NCBI RefSeq assembly: GCF_046292825.1
Contig: NZ_JBKBQG010000001.1
Location: forward strand, 1 to 64,000
DNA length: 64,000 bases
Direction of reading: 5' to 3'
DNA from: Salinarimonas sp046292825
Lineage (GTDB): Bacteria > Pseudomonadota > Alphaproteobacteria > Rhizobiales > Beijerinckiaceae
Made by a program: the position numbers and the translations under genes. Below are positions 1-8,822 of the stretch, piece after piece. Each line of letters begins with the position of its first letter. The stretch's first letter is position 1. The notes under the pieces are model-generated. The model made no database searches. It was given only the letters and a program-made list of their open reading frames with translations, and was not told the origin of the DNA.

Positions 1-1299
1 GGCCCCGCCGCCCCCGCCGCCGTTCGGCGCGGGCGCGGCGGCGCCTGCGAGCACGCCGCCCTCGCGCAGGAGCCGCAGCGCCTCGTCGGGCGTCGGCAGG
101 TCGGCGGCGTAGGCGAGGCGCACGAGCGCCATCTCGGCGGCGGGAAGCGGTCGCGCGGCCTGCGCCACTTCCGGGATCGCCTTCGTCAGGATCTGCCAGG
201 CGCGCGAGAGAGCCCGCACCGACAGCCCCTCGGCGAAGCTCTGCGCGCGCGTGCGCTCCTCCTCCGACAAAGTCGCGTCGCCGAGCGCGCCGGGGACGAG
301 CTTGGCGCGGGTCGTGAGGTGGGTGAAGGCCGCGAGCTCCTGGAGGACCATGGCGGGATCGGCGCCGTTGTCCCATTGGTCGCGCAGGAGCGCGAAGGCG
401 GCCGGCACGTCCCCCTTCATCGCCGCCTCGAACAGGTCGACGATCTTGGCGCGGTCGGCGAGGCCGAGCATGTCGCGCACGATCTCGGGCGTCACGAGCC
501 CGGCGCCGTGGGCGATCGCCTGGTCGAGGAGCGAGAGCGAATCGCGCACCGAGCCTTCCGCCGCGCGCGCCACCGAGGCGAGCGCCTCCGGATGCGCCTC
601 GACGCCCTCGAGCGCGCAGATCTTGGCGAGATGCGCGATCAGCGTCTCGGCGGGCACGCGCTTCAGGTCGAAGCGCTGGCAGCGCGAGAGGATGGTGACG
701 GGGACCTTGTGGATCTCGGTCGTCGCGAACACGAACTTGGCGTGCGGCGGCGGCTCCTCCAACGTCTTCAGGAAAGCGTTGAAGGCCGCCGTCGAGAGCA
801 TGTGCACCTCGTCGACGATGTAGACCTTGTAGCGCGCCGAGACGGGGGCGTAGCGCACCGCGTCGACGATCTGGCGGACGTTCTCGACGCCGTTGTTCGA
901 CGCCGCGTCGATCTCGAGCACGTCGATGTGGCGGCCCTCGACGATGGCCTCGCAATGGCGGCCCGTCTCGGAGAGATCGATGGTCGGCCCGCCCGATCCG
1001 TCCTCGCGCAGGAAGTTGAGGCCGCGCGCGAGGATGCGCGCCGTCGTCGTCTTGCCGACCCCGCGTACGCCGGTCAGCATCCAGGCCTGGGGGATGCGCC
1101 CCGTCGAGAAGGCGTTCGAGAGGGTGCGCACCATCGCGTCCTGGCCGATCAGGTCGTCGAAGGTGCGGGGGCGGTACTTGCGGGCGAGGACGCGATAGCC
1201 GCCCTTCGCCGATTGGGGCGCGGCCGGCGCGAAGCCCGGCAGGCCCGGCTCGTCGAAGGCGGGCGCGGTCTCGGTCGCGCCTGGCGTCTCGTCGCTCAT
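1..1299 (-). CDS. dnaX: DNA polymerase III subunit gamma/tau (partial, 3' end outside window)
   Basis: This is the clamp-loader ATPase of the replicative polymerase. The visible 433 codons hold the AAA+ module. It has a Walker A motif (GVRGVGKT), a Walker B/DEAH-like box (DEVHMLS) and a sensor 1/arginine-finger region (SRCQRF). These are followed by the lid and the start of the collar domain; the tau C-terminus lies beyond position 1. Between Walker A and the DAAS motif, the four-cysteine zinc module of the E. coli protein is absent and a single Cys (GRHCEAI) remains. As far as I know, that is usual for alphaproteobacteria. The ATG at 1299 is chosen because a short acidic/proline-rich tail precedes the conserved YRVLARKYRP block. 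It is transcribed away from ffs. Confidence 0.97.
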   Translation of the reverse strand, partial: MSDETPGATETAPAFDEPGLPGFAPAAPQSAKGGYRVLARKYRPRTFDDLIGQDAMVRTLSNAFSTGRIPQAWMLTGVRGVGKTTTARILARGLNFLREDGSGGPTIDLSETGRHCEAIVEGRHIDVLEIDAASNNGVENVRQIVDAVRYAPVSARYKVYIVDEVHMLSTAAFNAFLKTLEEPPPHAKFVFATTEIHKVPVTILSRCQRFDLKRVPAETLIAHLAKICALEGVEAHPEALASVARAAEGSVRDSLSLLDQAIAHGAGLVTPEIVRDMLGLADRAKIVDLFEAAMKGDVPAAFALLRDQWDNGADPAMVLQELAAFTHLTTRAKLVPGALGDATLSEEERTRAQSFAEGLSVRALSRAWQILTKAIPEVAQAARPLPAAEMALVRLAYAADLPTPDEALRLLREGGVLAGAAAPAPNGGGGGGA

Positions 1300-1368
1300 C
1301 GGATCGCGTGCTCGGGTCGCGGCTTCGTCGGGCGGGAACGCGCGGCGCGGGCGCCCGCGAATCGTGCG

Positions 1369-1466
1369 GTGGGAGGCTGGACGAGAACCCGTTCGGTCTC
1401 GTTAGGGCTGCTTCCTTCCGGACCTGACCCGGTTGGCGAGTGAGACGTCCCCCGCCAACCTCCCGA
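1369..1466 (-). ncRNA. ffs: Signal recognition particle RNA, small bacterial (4.5S) type
   Basis: The minus strand carries the universal domain IV core: GGTCAGGTCCGGAAGGAAGC, with the GGAA tetraloop and the asymmetric loop. The ends pair with each other: GGGAGGCTGG on the plus strand at 1371-1380 matches CCAACCTCCC at 1455-1464, allowing one G-U pair. This closes a hairpin of about 98 nt, the normal size for a 4.5S-type RNA. The RNA binds Ffh and targets nascent membrane proteins. It lies between the convergently oriented end of the Mrp operon and the start of dnaX. The exact 5' and 3' ends are inferred from the pairing and may shift by a few bases. Confidence 0.95.
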
Positions 1467-1470
1467 GGCC

Positions 1471-1499
1471 TATATGGACCGGATCGAGACCCCGCGCAA
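1471..1499 (-). promoter_or_regulatory. Sigma-70 type promoter of ffs
   Basis: On the minus strand TTGCGC (1494-1499) and CATATA (1471-1476) are separated by exactly 17 bases. Transcription would start near 1464-1466, which is the paired 5' end of the SRP RNA. The promoter lies in the 72 bases between the Mrp operon stop and ffs, so the RNA need not depend on read-through. Confidence 0.7.
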
Positions 1500-1538
1500 T
1501 ACGGACCGCACGGGTTTTCCCGCCCGCCGCGGCGGCGC

Positions 1539-3239
1539 TCAGCGGACGAGCGCCAGGGCGGTGCCGAGCGCGACGGCGAGGAGCGCGATGCCGCTCGCCG
1601 AGAAGCGCACGACGAGCGTCTCGAGCCGCGCCGTGCGCGCGAGCGCGATCCCGAGCCGCCGCGCGCCGCGGCTCTGCAAGGGCTTGGTGCGCACCTGCGC
1701 GCGGGCGCGGGCGACGAGGACGAGGCGGGTCGCCGCGCGCTCGAGCGGGCCGGCGAGATCGCCCTCCGGGATCGCGGGGATCGGCGGGGGCAGGCGCGCG
1801 GCGAGAAGCGCGATCGCGGCGGCCAGAAGGACGGGCCAGGTCCCCGCCCAGAGGTTCGCGGGGGCGAGCGCGTAGGCGAGGGGGCGTTCCGCGAGATTGG
1901 CGAAGGCGAGCCAGGGCAGGACGATCGCCGCGATCGCGAGCGCCGCGAAGGGCGCGGCGAGACGGGCGGCGGCGCGGGGATCCTCGGGCGTGTGCGGCGC
2001 CTGCGCGGCGAGCACGCGCGCGGCATGCAGGAGGAGGAGCGCCGTCGTCGCCGCCGAGACGGTGACGAGGAGCTCCGCGAGCCCTCCGAGGGGCGCCTTC
2101 AGCGCGACCTTGGCGAGCGCGCCGCCGAAGGGCGGCAGGCCGGCGATCGAGAGGGCGAGCGCGATCACCACGACGAGCGATGCCGTTCGCAGCCGTCCCG
2201 ACGCGGCCGCGACCACGCCCACCGCGAGGAAGAGCGCGCCCTTCGCGAGCCCGTGATGGGCCGCGTAGAGGGCCGCCGCCCCGAGGGCGGGCGCACCCGT
2301 CGCGACGGCCGAGGCGGCGAGCGCGCCGAGAAGCAGGCTCATCTGGCTCACCGTCGAATAAGCGAGGATCGCCTTCGGGTTGGCCTGCGCGAGGCCCGCG
2401 AGCACCGCCGCGAAGGCGCCGCCGAGGCCGGCCGCGACGAGGAGGGTCGCGAGCACCGACCCGAGCGCCTCGAGCGGCACGAGGAGCATCGCCCCGAAGA
2501 TCCCCGCCTTCACGATCGCCCCCGACAGCACGGCGGAGGCCGGCGTCGGCGCGGCGGGGTGGGCGAGCGGCAGCCAGACGTGGAGCGGCACGAGCCCCGC
2601 CTTGACGCCGAAGCCGACGAGGAGCGCCGCGCTCGCGAGATCGCCGCCGCGCATCGTCGCGAGCGACGCGCGGACCTCCGCGACGTCGAGGCTCCCCGCC
2701 GCCGCCGATCCCGCGATCAGGCCCGCCAGGATCGCCGCCTCGCCGAAGACCGCGAGCGCGAGGTAGAGCCGCCCGGCGCGCAGCGCCCGCTCGGTGCCCT
2801 CGTGCACGACGAGGATGTAGGCGGCGAGCGAGACCGCGGCGAAGGAGACGTAGAAGGTCGCGACGTCGCGGGCGAGAAAGATGCCGAGATTGCCCGCGAG
2901 CGTGAGGCACCAGAAGCCCGTGAAGGTCGCGCGTCTGGCGCTGCCCTTCAGATAGACGAGCGCGTAGAGGCCCGCGAGCGCCCAAAGCCCCGCCGCGACG
3001 CCGAGCATCGCGGCCGAGGGCGCGTCGAGCGCCAGGGAGACGCCGAAGAGAAGGTCCGGCACCCGCGTCTCGACGCCGTGCGGCGCGAGAAGCGCGACGG
3101 CGAGGCCGGGCAGCGGCGCGATCGGCAGGAGGAGGAGCACGCGCGGCCGCAGGACCGGCAGCGCGGCGAGCGCCGCGAGGAGGAGCGGCCAGACGAGCGC
3201 GAGGAAGGGGAGGGTCGGGCCCTCGATCACGGCGCTCAT
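1539..3239 (-). CDS. Third NuoL/M/N-like (MrpD/MrpA-N type) antiporter subunit
   Basis: This is a 566-residue polytopic membrane protein of the proton_antipo_M family and the last gene of the Mrp-like operon. The core has the family signature around residues 215-255 (VKAGLVPLHVWLP, then PTPASAVLSGAIVKAG), with the lysines that line the proton channel. A second conserved block follows (ANPKAILAYSTVSQM). A soluble, Arg-rich stretch precedes the last transmembrane helix. The ATG overlaps the stop of the preceding gene (ATGA). It is more divergent than the two upstream paralogues and might stand in for the N-terminal half of MrpA; that equivalence is an inference from position and family only. 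Confidence 0.88.
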   Translation of the reverse strand: MSAVIEGPTLPFLALVWPLLLAALAALPVLRPRVLLLLPIAPLPGLAVALLAPHGVETRVPDLLFGVSLALDAPSAAMLGVAAGLWALAGLYALVYLKGSARRATFTGFWCLTLAGNLGIFLARDVATFYVSFAAVSLAAYILVVHEGTERALRAGRLYLALAVFGEAAILAGLIAGSAAAGSLDVAEVRASLATMRGGDLASAALLVGFGVKAGLVPLHVWLPLAHPAAPTPASAVLSGAIVKAGIFGAMLLVPLEALGSVLATLLVAAGLGGAFAAVLAGLAQANPKAILAYSTVSQMSLLLGALAASAVATGAPALGAAALYAAHHGLAKGALFLAVGVVAAASGRLRTASLVVVIALALSIAGLPPFGGALAKVALKAPLGGLAELLVTVSAATTALLLLHAARVLAAQAPHTPEDPRAAARLAAPFAALAIAAIVLPWLAFANLAERPLAYALAPANLWAGTWPVLLAAAIALLAARLPPPIPAIPEGDLAGPLERAATRLVLVARARAQVRTKPLQSRGARRLGIALARTARLETLVVRFSASGIALLAVALGTALALVR

Positions 3240-4720
3240 GGCAGGTAGGTCCTCTCCACGATCAAAGTCGCCCAGGCGAGCGGCGACAGCGGCGAGGCGG
3301 CGACGAGGCCCACCGCGAGCGCGGCGAGCGCGGTGACGACCGGCGGTCCGACGAGGCCGAGGGGGCGCTCGAGCGGGCGCTCGTCTGGTCCCCGCGCGGG
3401 CAGCGCCTCCGGCGGCGGCAGGAACCACATCCGATAGAGGAGGGGGAGGAAATAGGCCGCGTTGAGCAGCGAGGAGGCGACGAGCACGCCGACCACCCAG
3501 GGCTGACCCGCCTGCAGGCCGCCCACCCCGAGATACCATTTGGAGACGAAGCCCGCGATCGGCGGGATGCCGATCATGCCCATCGCCCCGATCGAGAAGG
3601 CGCTCGCCGTCCAGGGCATGCGCGGGCCGATGCCGGCGAGCTCGTCGATCGCGTGCACGCCCGCGCGCTCGGCGAAGATCCCGGCGCAGAAGAACAGCGT
3701 GATCTTCATCAGCCCCTGGTGGACGAGGTGGACGAGCCCGCCGATCGTCGCGAAGGGGCCGGCGAGCGCGGCGCCGAGCACGATGTAGGAGACCTGGCTC
3801 ACCGTCGAGAAGGCGAGGCGGCGCTTGATGTCGCTCTGCTGGAGGGCGCGCGCCGAGCCGTAGACGATGGTGATCGCCGCGAGCGCCGCGAGCGGCACGC
3901 CGACGCCGAGCGCCTCCACGCGCGCGATGCCGTAGACGTCGTAGACGACGCGCACGATGCCGAAGGCGCCCGCCTTGACGACGGCGACCGCGTGCAGGAG
4001 CGCGGAGACCGGCGCGGGCGCCGCCATCGCGGCCGGCAGCCAGCCGTGCAGCGGCACGAGCGCGGCCTTCACGCCGATGCCGAGCACGAACAGGACGAAG
4101 GCGAGCCGCAGCTTCGTGTCGTCCACCCCCTCGAGGGGGCTCGCCCCGGCGAAGGCGATCGGCCCGACCTCGCTCTCGAGCCAGACGATCGCGGCGAGCA
4201 GCGCCGCCGAGCCGGGCATCGTGTAGGCGAGATAACGCCGCCCGGCCGAGAGCGAGGCGGCATTGCCCTTGTGCACCACGAGCGGCCAGGTCGAGAGGGT
4301 CAGGAGCTCGTAGAACACGAAGAAGGTGACGAGATTGCCCGCGAACGCGATCCCCGTCGTCGCCGCGACGCAGAGCGAGAAGAAGCCGAAGAAGCGCGAG
4401 AGATCGGGCGAGCCCTCGAAATAGGCGATCGCGTAGATCGTCGTCAGCAGCCACAGGAAGGCGGAGAGCGTCACGAACAGGAGCGCGAGCGCGTCGACCC
4501 GCAGGACGAGGGCGAGCCCCGGCACGAGATCGAACCGCGTCTCGTAGAGCACGCCCGCGCCGACCTCCGCCAGCATGAATCCGACGAGCCCGAGCTTCAC
4601 GACCGCCCCGCCGAGATTGAGCCCGTTGCGCACGCGCGCCTCGTCCTCGCGCAGGAAGAAGGTCACGAGGGCCGGCGCGAGCGAGGTCGCGATGACGAGA
4701 AGCGGCAGGAGCGCGCTCAT
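3236..4720 (-). CDS. Second MrpD-like antiporter subunit
   Basis: This is a 494-residue membrane protein of the Nuo/Mrp antiporter family. The central signature is intact: VKAALVPLHGWLP, then APVSALLHAVAVVKAG, with the channel lysines, followed by DIKRRLAFSTVSQVSY. About 14 transmembrane segments are visible as hydrophobic blocks. The start ATG at 4720 overlaps the stop of the upstream mrpD-like gene, and its own stop overlaps the next start, so translation is coupled on both sides. It would form one of the proton- or cation-translocating modules of the complex in the inner membrane. It is more similar in style to MrpD/NuoM than to NuoL, because no long C-terminal lateral helix is seen. Confidence 0.9.
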   Translation of the reverse strand: MSALLPLLVIATSLAPALVTFFLREDEARVRNGLNLGGAVVKLGLVGFMLAEVGAGVLYETRFDLVPGLALVLRVDALALLFVTLSAFLWLLTTIYAIAYFEGSPDLSRFFGFFSLCVAATTGIAFAGNLVTFFVFYELLTLSTWPLVVHKGNAASLSAGRRYLAYTMPGSAALLAAIVWLESEVGPIAFAGASPLEGVDDTKLRLAFVLFVLGIGVKAALVPLHGWLPAAMAAPAPVSALLHAVAVVKAGAFGIVRVVYDVYGIARVEALGVGVPLAALAAITIVYGSARALQQSDIKRRLAFSTVSQVSYIVLGAALAGPFATIGGLVHLVHQGLMKITLFFCAGIFAERAGVHAIDELAGIGPRMPWTASAFSIGAMGMIGIPPIAGFVSKWYLGVGGLQAGQPWVVGVLVASSLLNAAYFLPLLYRMWFLPPPEALPARGPDERPLERPLGLVGPPVVTALAALAVGLVAASPLSPLAWATLIVERTYLP

Positions 4721-6246
4721 TCGAGGCCCTCCATCGCCGCGAGCGGACGCCCGATCGCGAGGAGCGCGTAGGGCAGCGCGGAGGCGAAGCCGAGCGCGAT
4801 CGCGAGAAGCGCGAGGGCGAGCGGGATCGCCTCGCGGGCCGGGCCGGGGAGGGGGCCGGCCGGCGCGCCTGCCTCCCGCTTCTCTTCTCCCTTGGCGAAG
4901 GCGCGGGTGAGCACGGGGAAGAGGTAGATCGCCGCCAAGAGCCCGCCCGCGAGCATGACCACGGCCCAGACCCATTGCCCGGAGCCGAAGGCCGCCATGA
5001 GGAGGAGATATTTGGCGATGAACCCGCCGCTCGGGGGCAGGCCCATCAGCGTCACCGCGGCGAGACCGAGCGCGAAGGCGGTCATCGGCATCGCTCGGGC
5101 GAGGCCGGAGAGCCCCGCGATGCGATCGTGCCCGAGGCGCGCCGCGACGAGCCCGGCTGCGAGGAACATCGCGGCCTTGGCGAGCGCGTGCGAGACGCCG
5201 TGCAGCATCGCCCCGCTCCAGGCCCCCGCCGCCCAGCTCTGCGCCCCCGAGGGCTGCACCATCTGCGTGCCGCCCGCGAGGGGGAAGAGGAGGAAGAGGT
5301 AGCCGATCTGCGCCACGGTGGAATAGGCGATCACGAGCTTGAGCCGCTCCTGGCGGATCGCGAGCAGCGAGCCGTAGACGATGGCGCCGGCGCCGAGCGC
5401 GCCCAGCATCTGCGTCAGCGCCGGCATCGCCGTCTCGGGGAGCGCCTCGAACCAGAGCCGGGCTAGGATGACGAAGGACGCCTTCGGCACGAGCGCGGAG
5501 AGGATGGCGGAGGCCGGTGCCGGCGCCCCCGCATGGGCGGGCGGCAGCCAGGCGTGCAGCGGGAAGAGCGCCGTCTTCGCCGCGAGGCCGGCCGTCATCA
5601 GCGCCCCCGCGACGAGCGGGCCCACGCCCGCGGGCGCGGCGGCGCCGATCAGCGCGATCTCGAGCGTACCGGTCTGCGCGTAGAGGAGGATCGCGCCCGC
5701 GAGATAGAGGAGCGAGCCGACGAGCGCGAAGAGCGCGTAGCGGATCGCGGCGGCCAGCGTCTCCGGCTTGCCCTCGATCGCGACGAGCGCGATCGCCGCG
5801 AGGCTCAGGAGCTCGAGCGCGACGTAGAGGTTGAACAGGTCCCCCGACAGGAAGACCGCGTTGAGCGCTCCCCAGGCGAGATGGGCGAGCGCGACGAAGG
5901 CGAAGCCGCGCCGGGTGTCCTCCCCCCGCGGCACGAGGCTGCCGCGCGCCAGCAGGAGGGCGGCCACCATCACGACGAGGGTCGTCGCGACGAAGGTGGC
6001 GGCGAGGCCGTCGGCGACGAGGGCGATGCCGAGCGGGGGCTCGAACCCGCCGATCGCGACCCGCGCCGCCCCGCCCTCCGCGACGCCCCAGACGAGCGCC
6101 GCCGTGACGAGCGCCATTCCCGGCCCCGTCGCGAGGACGAGCGCGCCCGCGTGGCGGCCCATCAGGAGCGCGGCGAGCGCGCCGGCGAGCGGCACCGCGA
6201 CCGCGAGCGCGGCGGCGAGCGCGGAGAGGGCGAGGGGGTCGGTCAC
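4717..6246 (-). CDS. mrpD: First MrpD-like antiporter subunit
   Basis: This is a 509-residue NuoN/M-like membrane subunit. It starts at a GTG (6246) that overlaps the mrpC stop as GTGA, the start that preserves the coupling seen throughout the operon. The family motif is present (KTALFPLHAWLP, then APASAILSALVPKASF), followed by RLKLVIAYSTVAQIGY. Its place directly after mrpC is the classical mrpC-mrpD order, so this copy is the best candidate for the true MrpD orthologue. The C-terminus carries a short charged tail before a final hydrophobic segment. Confidence 0.9.
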   Translation of the reverse strand: MTDPLALSALAAALAVAVPLAGALAALLMGRHAGALVLATGPGMALVTAALVWGVAEGGAARVAIGGFEPPLGIALVADGLAATFVATTLVVMVAALLLARGSLVPRGEDTRRGFAFVALAHLAWGALNAVFLSGDLFNLYVALELLSLAAIALVAIEGKPETLAAAIRYALFALVGSLLYLAGAILLYAQTGTLEIALIGAAAPAGVGPLVAGALMTAGLAAKTALFPLHAWLPPAHAGAPAPASAILSALVPKASFVILARLWFEALPETAMPALTQMLGALGAGAIVYGSLLAIRQERLKLVIAYSTVAQIGYLFLLFPLAGGTQMVQPSGAQSWAAGAWSGAMLHGVSHALAKAAMFLAAGLVAARLGHDRIAGLSGLARAMPMTAFALGLAAVTLMGLPPSGGFIAKYLLLMAAFGSGQWVWAVVMLAGGLLAAIYLFPVLTRAFAKGEEKREAGAPAGPLPGPAREAIPLALALLAIALGFASALPYALLAIGRPLAAMEGLE

Positions 6247-6596
6247 GAGGGCTCCCGCCGGGACGCCTCGCGCGTCGTCGTCGGCATCTCCTCGGGCAGC
6301 CCCGCGCCGCCGGTGAGCGCAGCGAAGCGGGCGATCAGCGCCGCGACGAGCGCCGTCGCCGAGAGCGCCACCACGATCCCGGTGATGATCAAGGCCTGCG
6401 GCACGGGGTCGAGCCCGAGATCCGGGCGGTAGCCGGTCGCGCCAAAGACGAGGAAGAGGCCCGAGCCGACGACGTTGAAGCCGATCAGCCGGCGCATCAG
6501 ATGGCGGCGCGCGATCGTCCCGTAGAGGCCGAGCCCCACGAGCACGGCGCCGAGGAGCGCGTAGAGGAGGGCGTTGGGCGCGAGATCCGGGCTCAT
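6243..6596 (-). CDS. mrpC: Na+/H+ antiporter subunit C (NuoK-like)
   Basis: This is a 117-residue protein with three transmembrane helices, matching MrpC/MnhC and NuoK in length and layout. The conserved segment with the buried polar residues (VPQALIITGIVVALSATA) is present around residues 65-85. The start ATG overlaps the stop of the MrpB-like gene, and its stop overlaps the GTG of the next gene. MrpC forms part of the membrane core linking the antiporter-like subunits. The C-terminal 20 residues are polar and probably cytoplasmic. Confidence 0.92.
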   Translation of the reverse strand: MSPDLAPNALLYALLGAVLVGLGLYGTIARRHLMRRLIGFNVVGSGLFLVFGATGYRPDLGLDPVPQALIITGIVVALSATALVAALIARFAALTGGAGLPEEMPTTTREASRREPS

Positions 6597-7555
6597 CGCG
6601 CGCTCCCCGGCAGCGGGCGCGCGGGCGGGCCGAGCACGAGGAGCGCGAGGCTCGCCGCGATCGAGGCCGTGAGCGCCGCCTCGATGGCGAGCACCAGCGT
6701 GCCGGCCCAATCGACCGGATAGAAGAGGAAGGTGCCTGCGAAGGCTCCGACGATGCCCATCGCGAGGAAGATCGCCGGCCCGATCGCGAGCGCGACGCGC
6801 ACGCCCATGCGCGAGACGGACGGCGGCTCGACGATGCCCGCCATCGCGGCGAGCAGATAGACGGCCGCGAGGATGGTCCCGCCCTGGAAGGCGCCGCCGG
6901 GCGCGTAGGCGCCGACATGGACGACGTAGAGGCCGATCACGATGCCGACCGGCGGCAGCAGGCGCCCGAAGGTCGCGAGCACACCGCGCGGGCGCGCATG
7001 CAGCCGCAAGCCCGGCCGCCCGCCCCAGGCCTCGTCCGCGCTCGCCGCCCAGACGCCGACGAGGGCGGCGAGGAGCACGATCGATTCCATCAGCGTGTCG
7101 TAGCCGCGGAAGACCAGGAGCACGGCGGTAACCGGGTTCTCGACGCCCGTGACCCCGATCTCGCGCGCGACGAGCGGCGCGAGCCCCTCGCGACCCGGCT
7201 CCAGCGCGAGAACCGCGAGCGCGATCGCGGTCGCGACCGCCGCCGCGCCGACCCCCGCGAGCGCCTTGGCGAGACGCGGGGCGGGCGCGGGCTCGGCGGC
7301 GTCGAGCCGCGCGAGGCGGGCGGCGGTGCCCACCAGCAGCACGCCCGTGAGCCCCGCCCCGATCGCGGCTTCGGCGAGGGCGACGTCGATGGCTTCCAAC
7401 CGCACCCAGGCGAGCGCCACGAGAAGTCCGTAGACGATGAAGGAGACGAGGCTCCCGAACAGATCGCGTCCCGCCACCGCAGCGAGCGCGGCGACGAGGA
7501 CGAGCGCGCACAAGGCGATGTCGAACGCGAGCCCCGCGCCCGCCGCCGCGCTCAT
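6593..7555 (-). CDS. mrpB: MrpA C-terminal/MrpB-like fused subunit (DUF4040 + MnhB)
   Basis: This is a 320-residue membrane protein with three recognisable parts. An N-terminal DUF4040/MbhD-like module has a conserved acidic helix (VALAEAAIG). An MbhE-like segment follows (NPVTAVLLVFRGYDTLMES). The C-terminal part is an MnhB/MbhF-like domain (GAYAPGGAFQGGTILAAVY). In classical Mrp operons the first two parts are the C-terminal end of the large MrpA. Here they are joined to MrpB, and MrpA as such is missing. Both ends overlap neighbours by ATGA. The conserved Glu and Lys-type residues expected for proton transfer between modules appear retained. Confidence 0.88.
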   Translation of the reverse strand: MSAAAGAGLAFDIALCALVLVAALAAVAGRDLFGSLVSFIVYGLLVALAWVRLEAIDVALAEAAIGAGLTGVLLVGTAARLARLDAAEPAPAPRLAKALAGVGAAAVATAIALAVLALEPGREGLAPLVAREIGVTGVENPVTAVLLVFRGYDTLMESIVLLAALVGVWAASADEAWGGRPGLRLHARPRGVLATFGRLLPPVGIVIGLYVVHVGAYAPGGAFQGGTILAAVYLLAAMAGIVEPPSVSRMGVRVALAIGPAIFLAMGIVGAFAGTFLFYPVDWAGTLVLAIEAALTASIAASLALLVLGPPARPLPGSAR

Positions 7556-7875
7556 CGCGCCTCCTCCCGCTCGGGCGCCGGCGCGCGTCCCGGCGCGCCT
7601 CTCGGCAGCGCGGCGCGGGCGACGAGCTGGGCCGCGGTCGCGGCGGCGAGGATCGCGAGCGCCCACACCGCGAGGATCTTCACGGCGAGGAAGACGTCCC
7701 CCATCCGCGCGATCACGGCGAGCGCCACGAGGCCGAGCCCGAGATTGTCCGCCTTGGTCAACGCGTGCAGCCGGCTGTGCACGTCGGGAAAGCGCAGGAG
7801 GCCGAGCGTGCCGGCGAGGAAGAAGACCGCGCCCGCGGTGCCGGTCGCGATGCTGAAGAGATCGACGCCGCTCAT
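7552..7875 (-). CDS. mrpG: Na+/H+ antiporter subunit G
   Basis: This is a 107-residue protein with three transmembrane helices. The PhaG/MnhG signature is clear: GTLGLLRFPDVHSRLHALTKADNLG at residues 20-45 is the conserved family block. It is the usual length for MrpG apart from a polar, basic and acidic C-terminal tail. Start and stop overlap mrpF and the MrpB-like gene. It acts as a small structural subunit of the antiporter membrane complex. Confidence 0.93.
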   Translation of the reverse strand: MSGVDLFSIATGTAGAVFFLAGTLGLLRFPDVHSRLHALTKADNLGLGLVALAVIARMGDVFLAVKILAVWALAILAAATAAQLVARAALPRGAPGRAPAPEREEAR

Positions 7876-8195
7876 CGCGACGCTCCCTCGTCCTGCGCCG
7901 CGAGATCGATCGCGACGTCCTCCTCTTCCGGGTCGCCGAGCCCGTCCGCGCTCGCGGCCTTGACGAAGGCGATCGCGGCGAAGGCGGCGAGCAGCGCGAG
8001 CACCAGGGCGACGTCGATGGCGGCCGGGGCGTCGGTCGCGGCGGCGAGGAGGAGGGCCGTCGCGACGCCGCCCGTGCCGACGAGCTGGGCGCCCATCATC
8101 CGATCGGCTGGCGCGGGCCCGCGCAGCACCCGCACCAGAGCGCCCGCGACGGTGACGAGGAGGATCGCGGCGAGCGCGAGAAAGAAGGCGCTCAT
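7872..8195 (-). CDS. mrpF: Na+/H+ antiporter subunit F
   Basis: This is a 107-residue protein with three transmembrane segments. The MrpF hallmark RGPAPADRMMGAQLVG lies near residues 25-40, and the hydrophobic block DVALVLALLAAFAAIAFVK contains the conserved Asp. The C-terminus is strongly acidic. The ATG at 8195 overlaps the mrpE stop. In studied Mrp systems, and in the related bile-salt exporter MrpF, this subunit is required for ion transport. Confidence 0.92.
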   Translation of the reverse strand: MSAFFLALAAILLVTVAGALVRVLRGPAPADRMMGAQLVGTGGVATALLLAAATDAPAAIDVALVLALLAAFAAIAFVKAASADGLGDPEEEDVAIDLAAQDEGASR

Positions 8196-8686
8196 CGGCG
8201 CGCCTCCCCCTCGGCATCCGCATCGTCGAGCCCGACGGCCCGCGCGATGCGCGCCTCCTCGCGACGGGTGGCGCCGACGACGTCCTGGCGCGTGTCGAGG
8301 CAATGGACGAGGAGATCGTCCCCCCGGCTCCCCGCCGCGAGCGTGCCGGGCAGGAGCGAGATCTCGCTCGCGAGCGCGACGCGCGCCCCGCCCTCCGGCA
8401 GCCGCGTGCGCACGAGCCGCCATCCCGGCGCGAGCGGCAGGCGCGGATCGAAGGCGCGGCGCGCGACGTCGATCCCGCCGAGCACCGATCGCCAGAGGAA
8501 CCCGATCGCGAGCAGCAGAGCCGCGAGGACGGAGCCGCGCCGCTCCCGCGGCGGCAGGGTCAGGAGGCTCGCCCAGGTCGCCGCGGCGACCGCGGGGATC
8601 GCGAAATAGAGCCCGCCCGGATAGAAGCCGGTCAGCACGATCCAGAGGATCGCGAACAAGACGAAGCGCTCTATTCCCGCGCGCAT
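8192..8686 (-). CDS. mrpE: Na+/H+ antiporter subunit E
   Basis: This is the first gene of the Mrp-like operon and encodes 164 residues. Two N-terminal transmembrane helices are followed by a soluble domain typical of MrpE/PF01899. It contains a GxxGGLYFAIP-type loop and the conserved pattern ending in SLLPGTL then VHCLDT. The start at 8686 is supported by a strong purine run (AGGGGGG) six bases upstream on the minus strand; an upstream in-frame ATG lacks this. The operon has E-F-G first, as in the rearranged Mrp operons of some halophiles, rather than the A-to-G order. Confidence 0.92.
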   Translation of the reverse strand: MRAGIERFVLFAILWIVLTGFYPGGLYFAIPAVAAATWASLLTLPPRERRGSVLAALLLAIGFLWRSVLGGIDVARRAFDPRLPLAPGWRLVRTRLPEGGARVALASEISLLPGTLAAGSRGDDLLVHCLDTRQDVVGATRREEARIARAVGLDDADAEGEARR

Positions 8687-8822
8687 GCCACCCCCCTGGT
8701 TCTGCCCGTTCCGCATCAACGAGACGAGCGAGCTTCGCCGTCGGTTCCATCGAGGCGTAGAGGAGGGGGAGGTGATCGGGCAATCCGGTGGAGCCCGCAG
8801 GGGGCGCGATGGGTCAGCCCCC

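Noticed and set aside
1500..1538. Possible terminator of the Mrp operon just before ffs
   Set aside because: A short CGGG/CCCG hairpin is visible but no T-run follows, and it overlaps the -35 region of ffs.
1440..3248. 602-codon plus-strand frame opposite the last Mrp subunit, very rich in Arg and Glu
   Set aside because: No recognisable domain; the antiporter subunit on the other strand has all its motifs.
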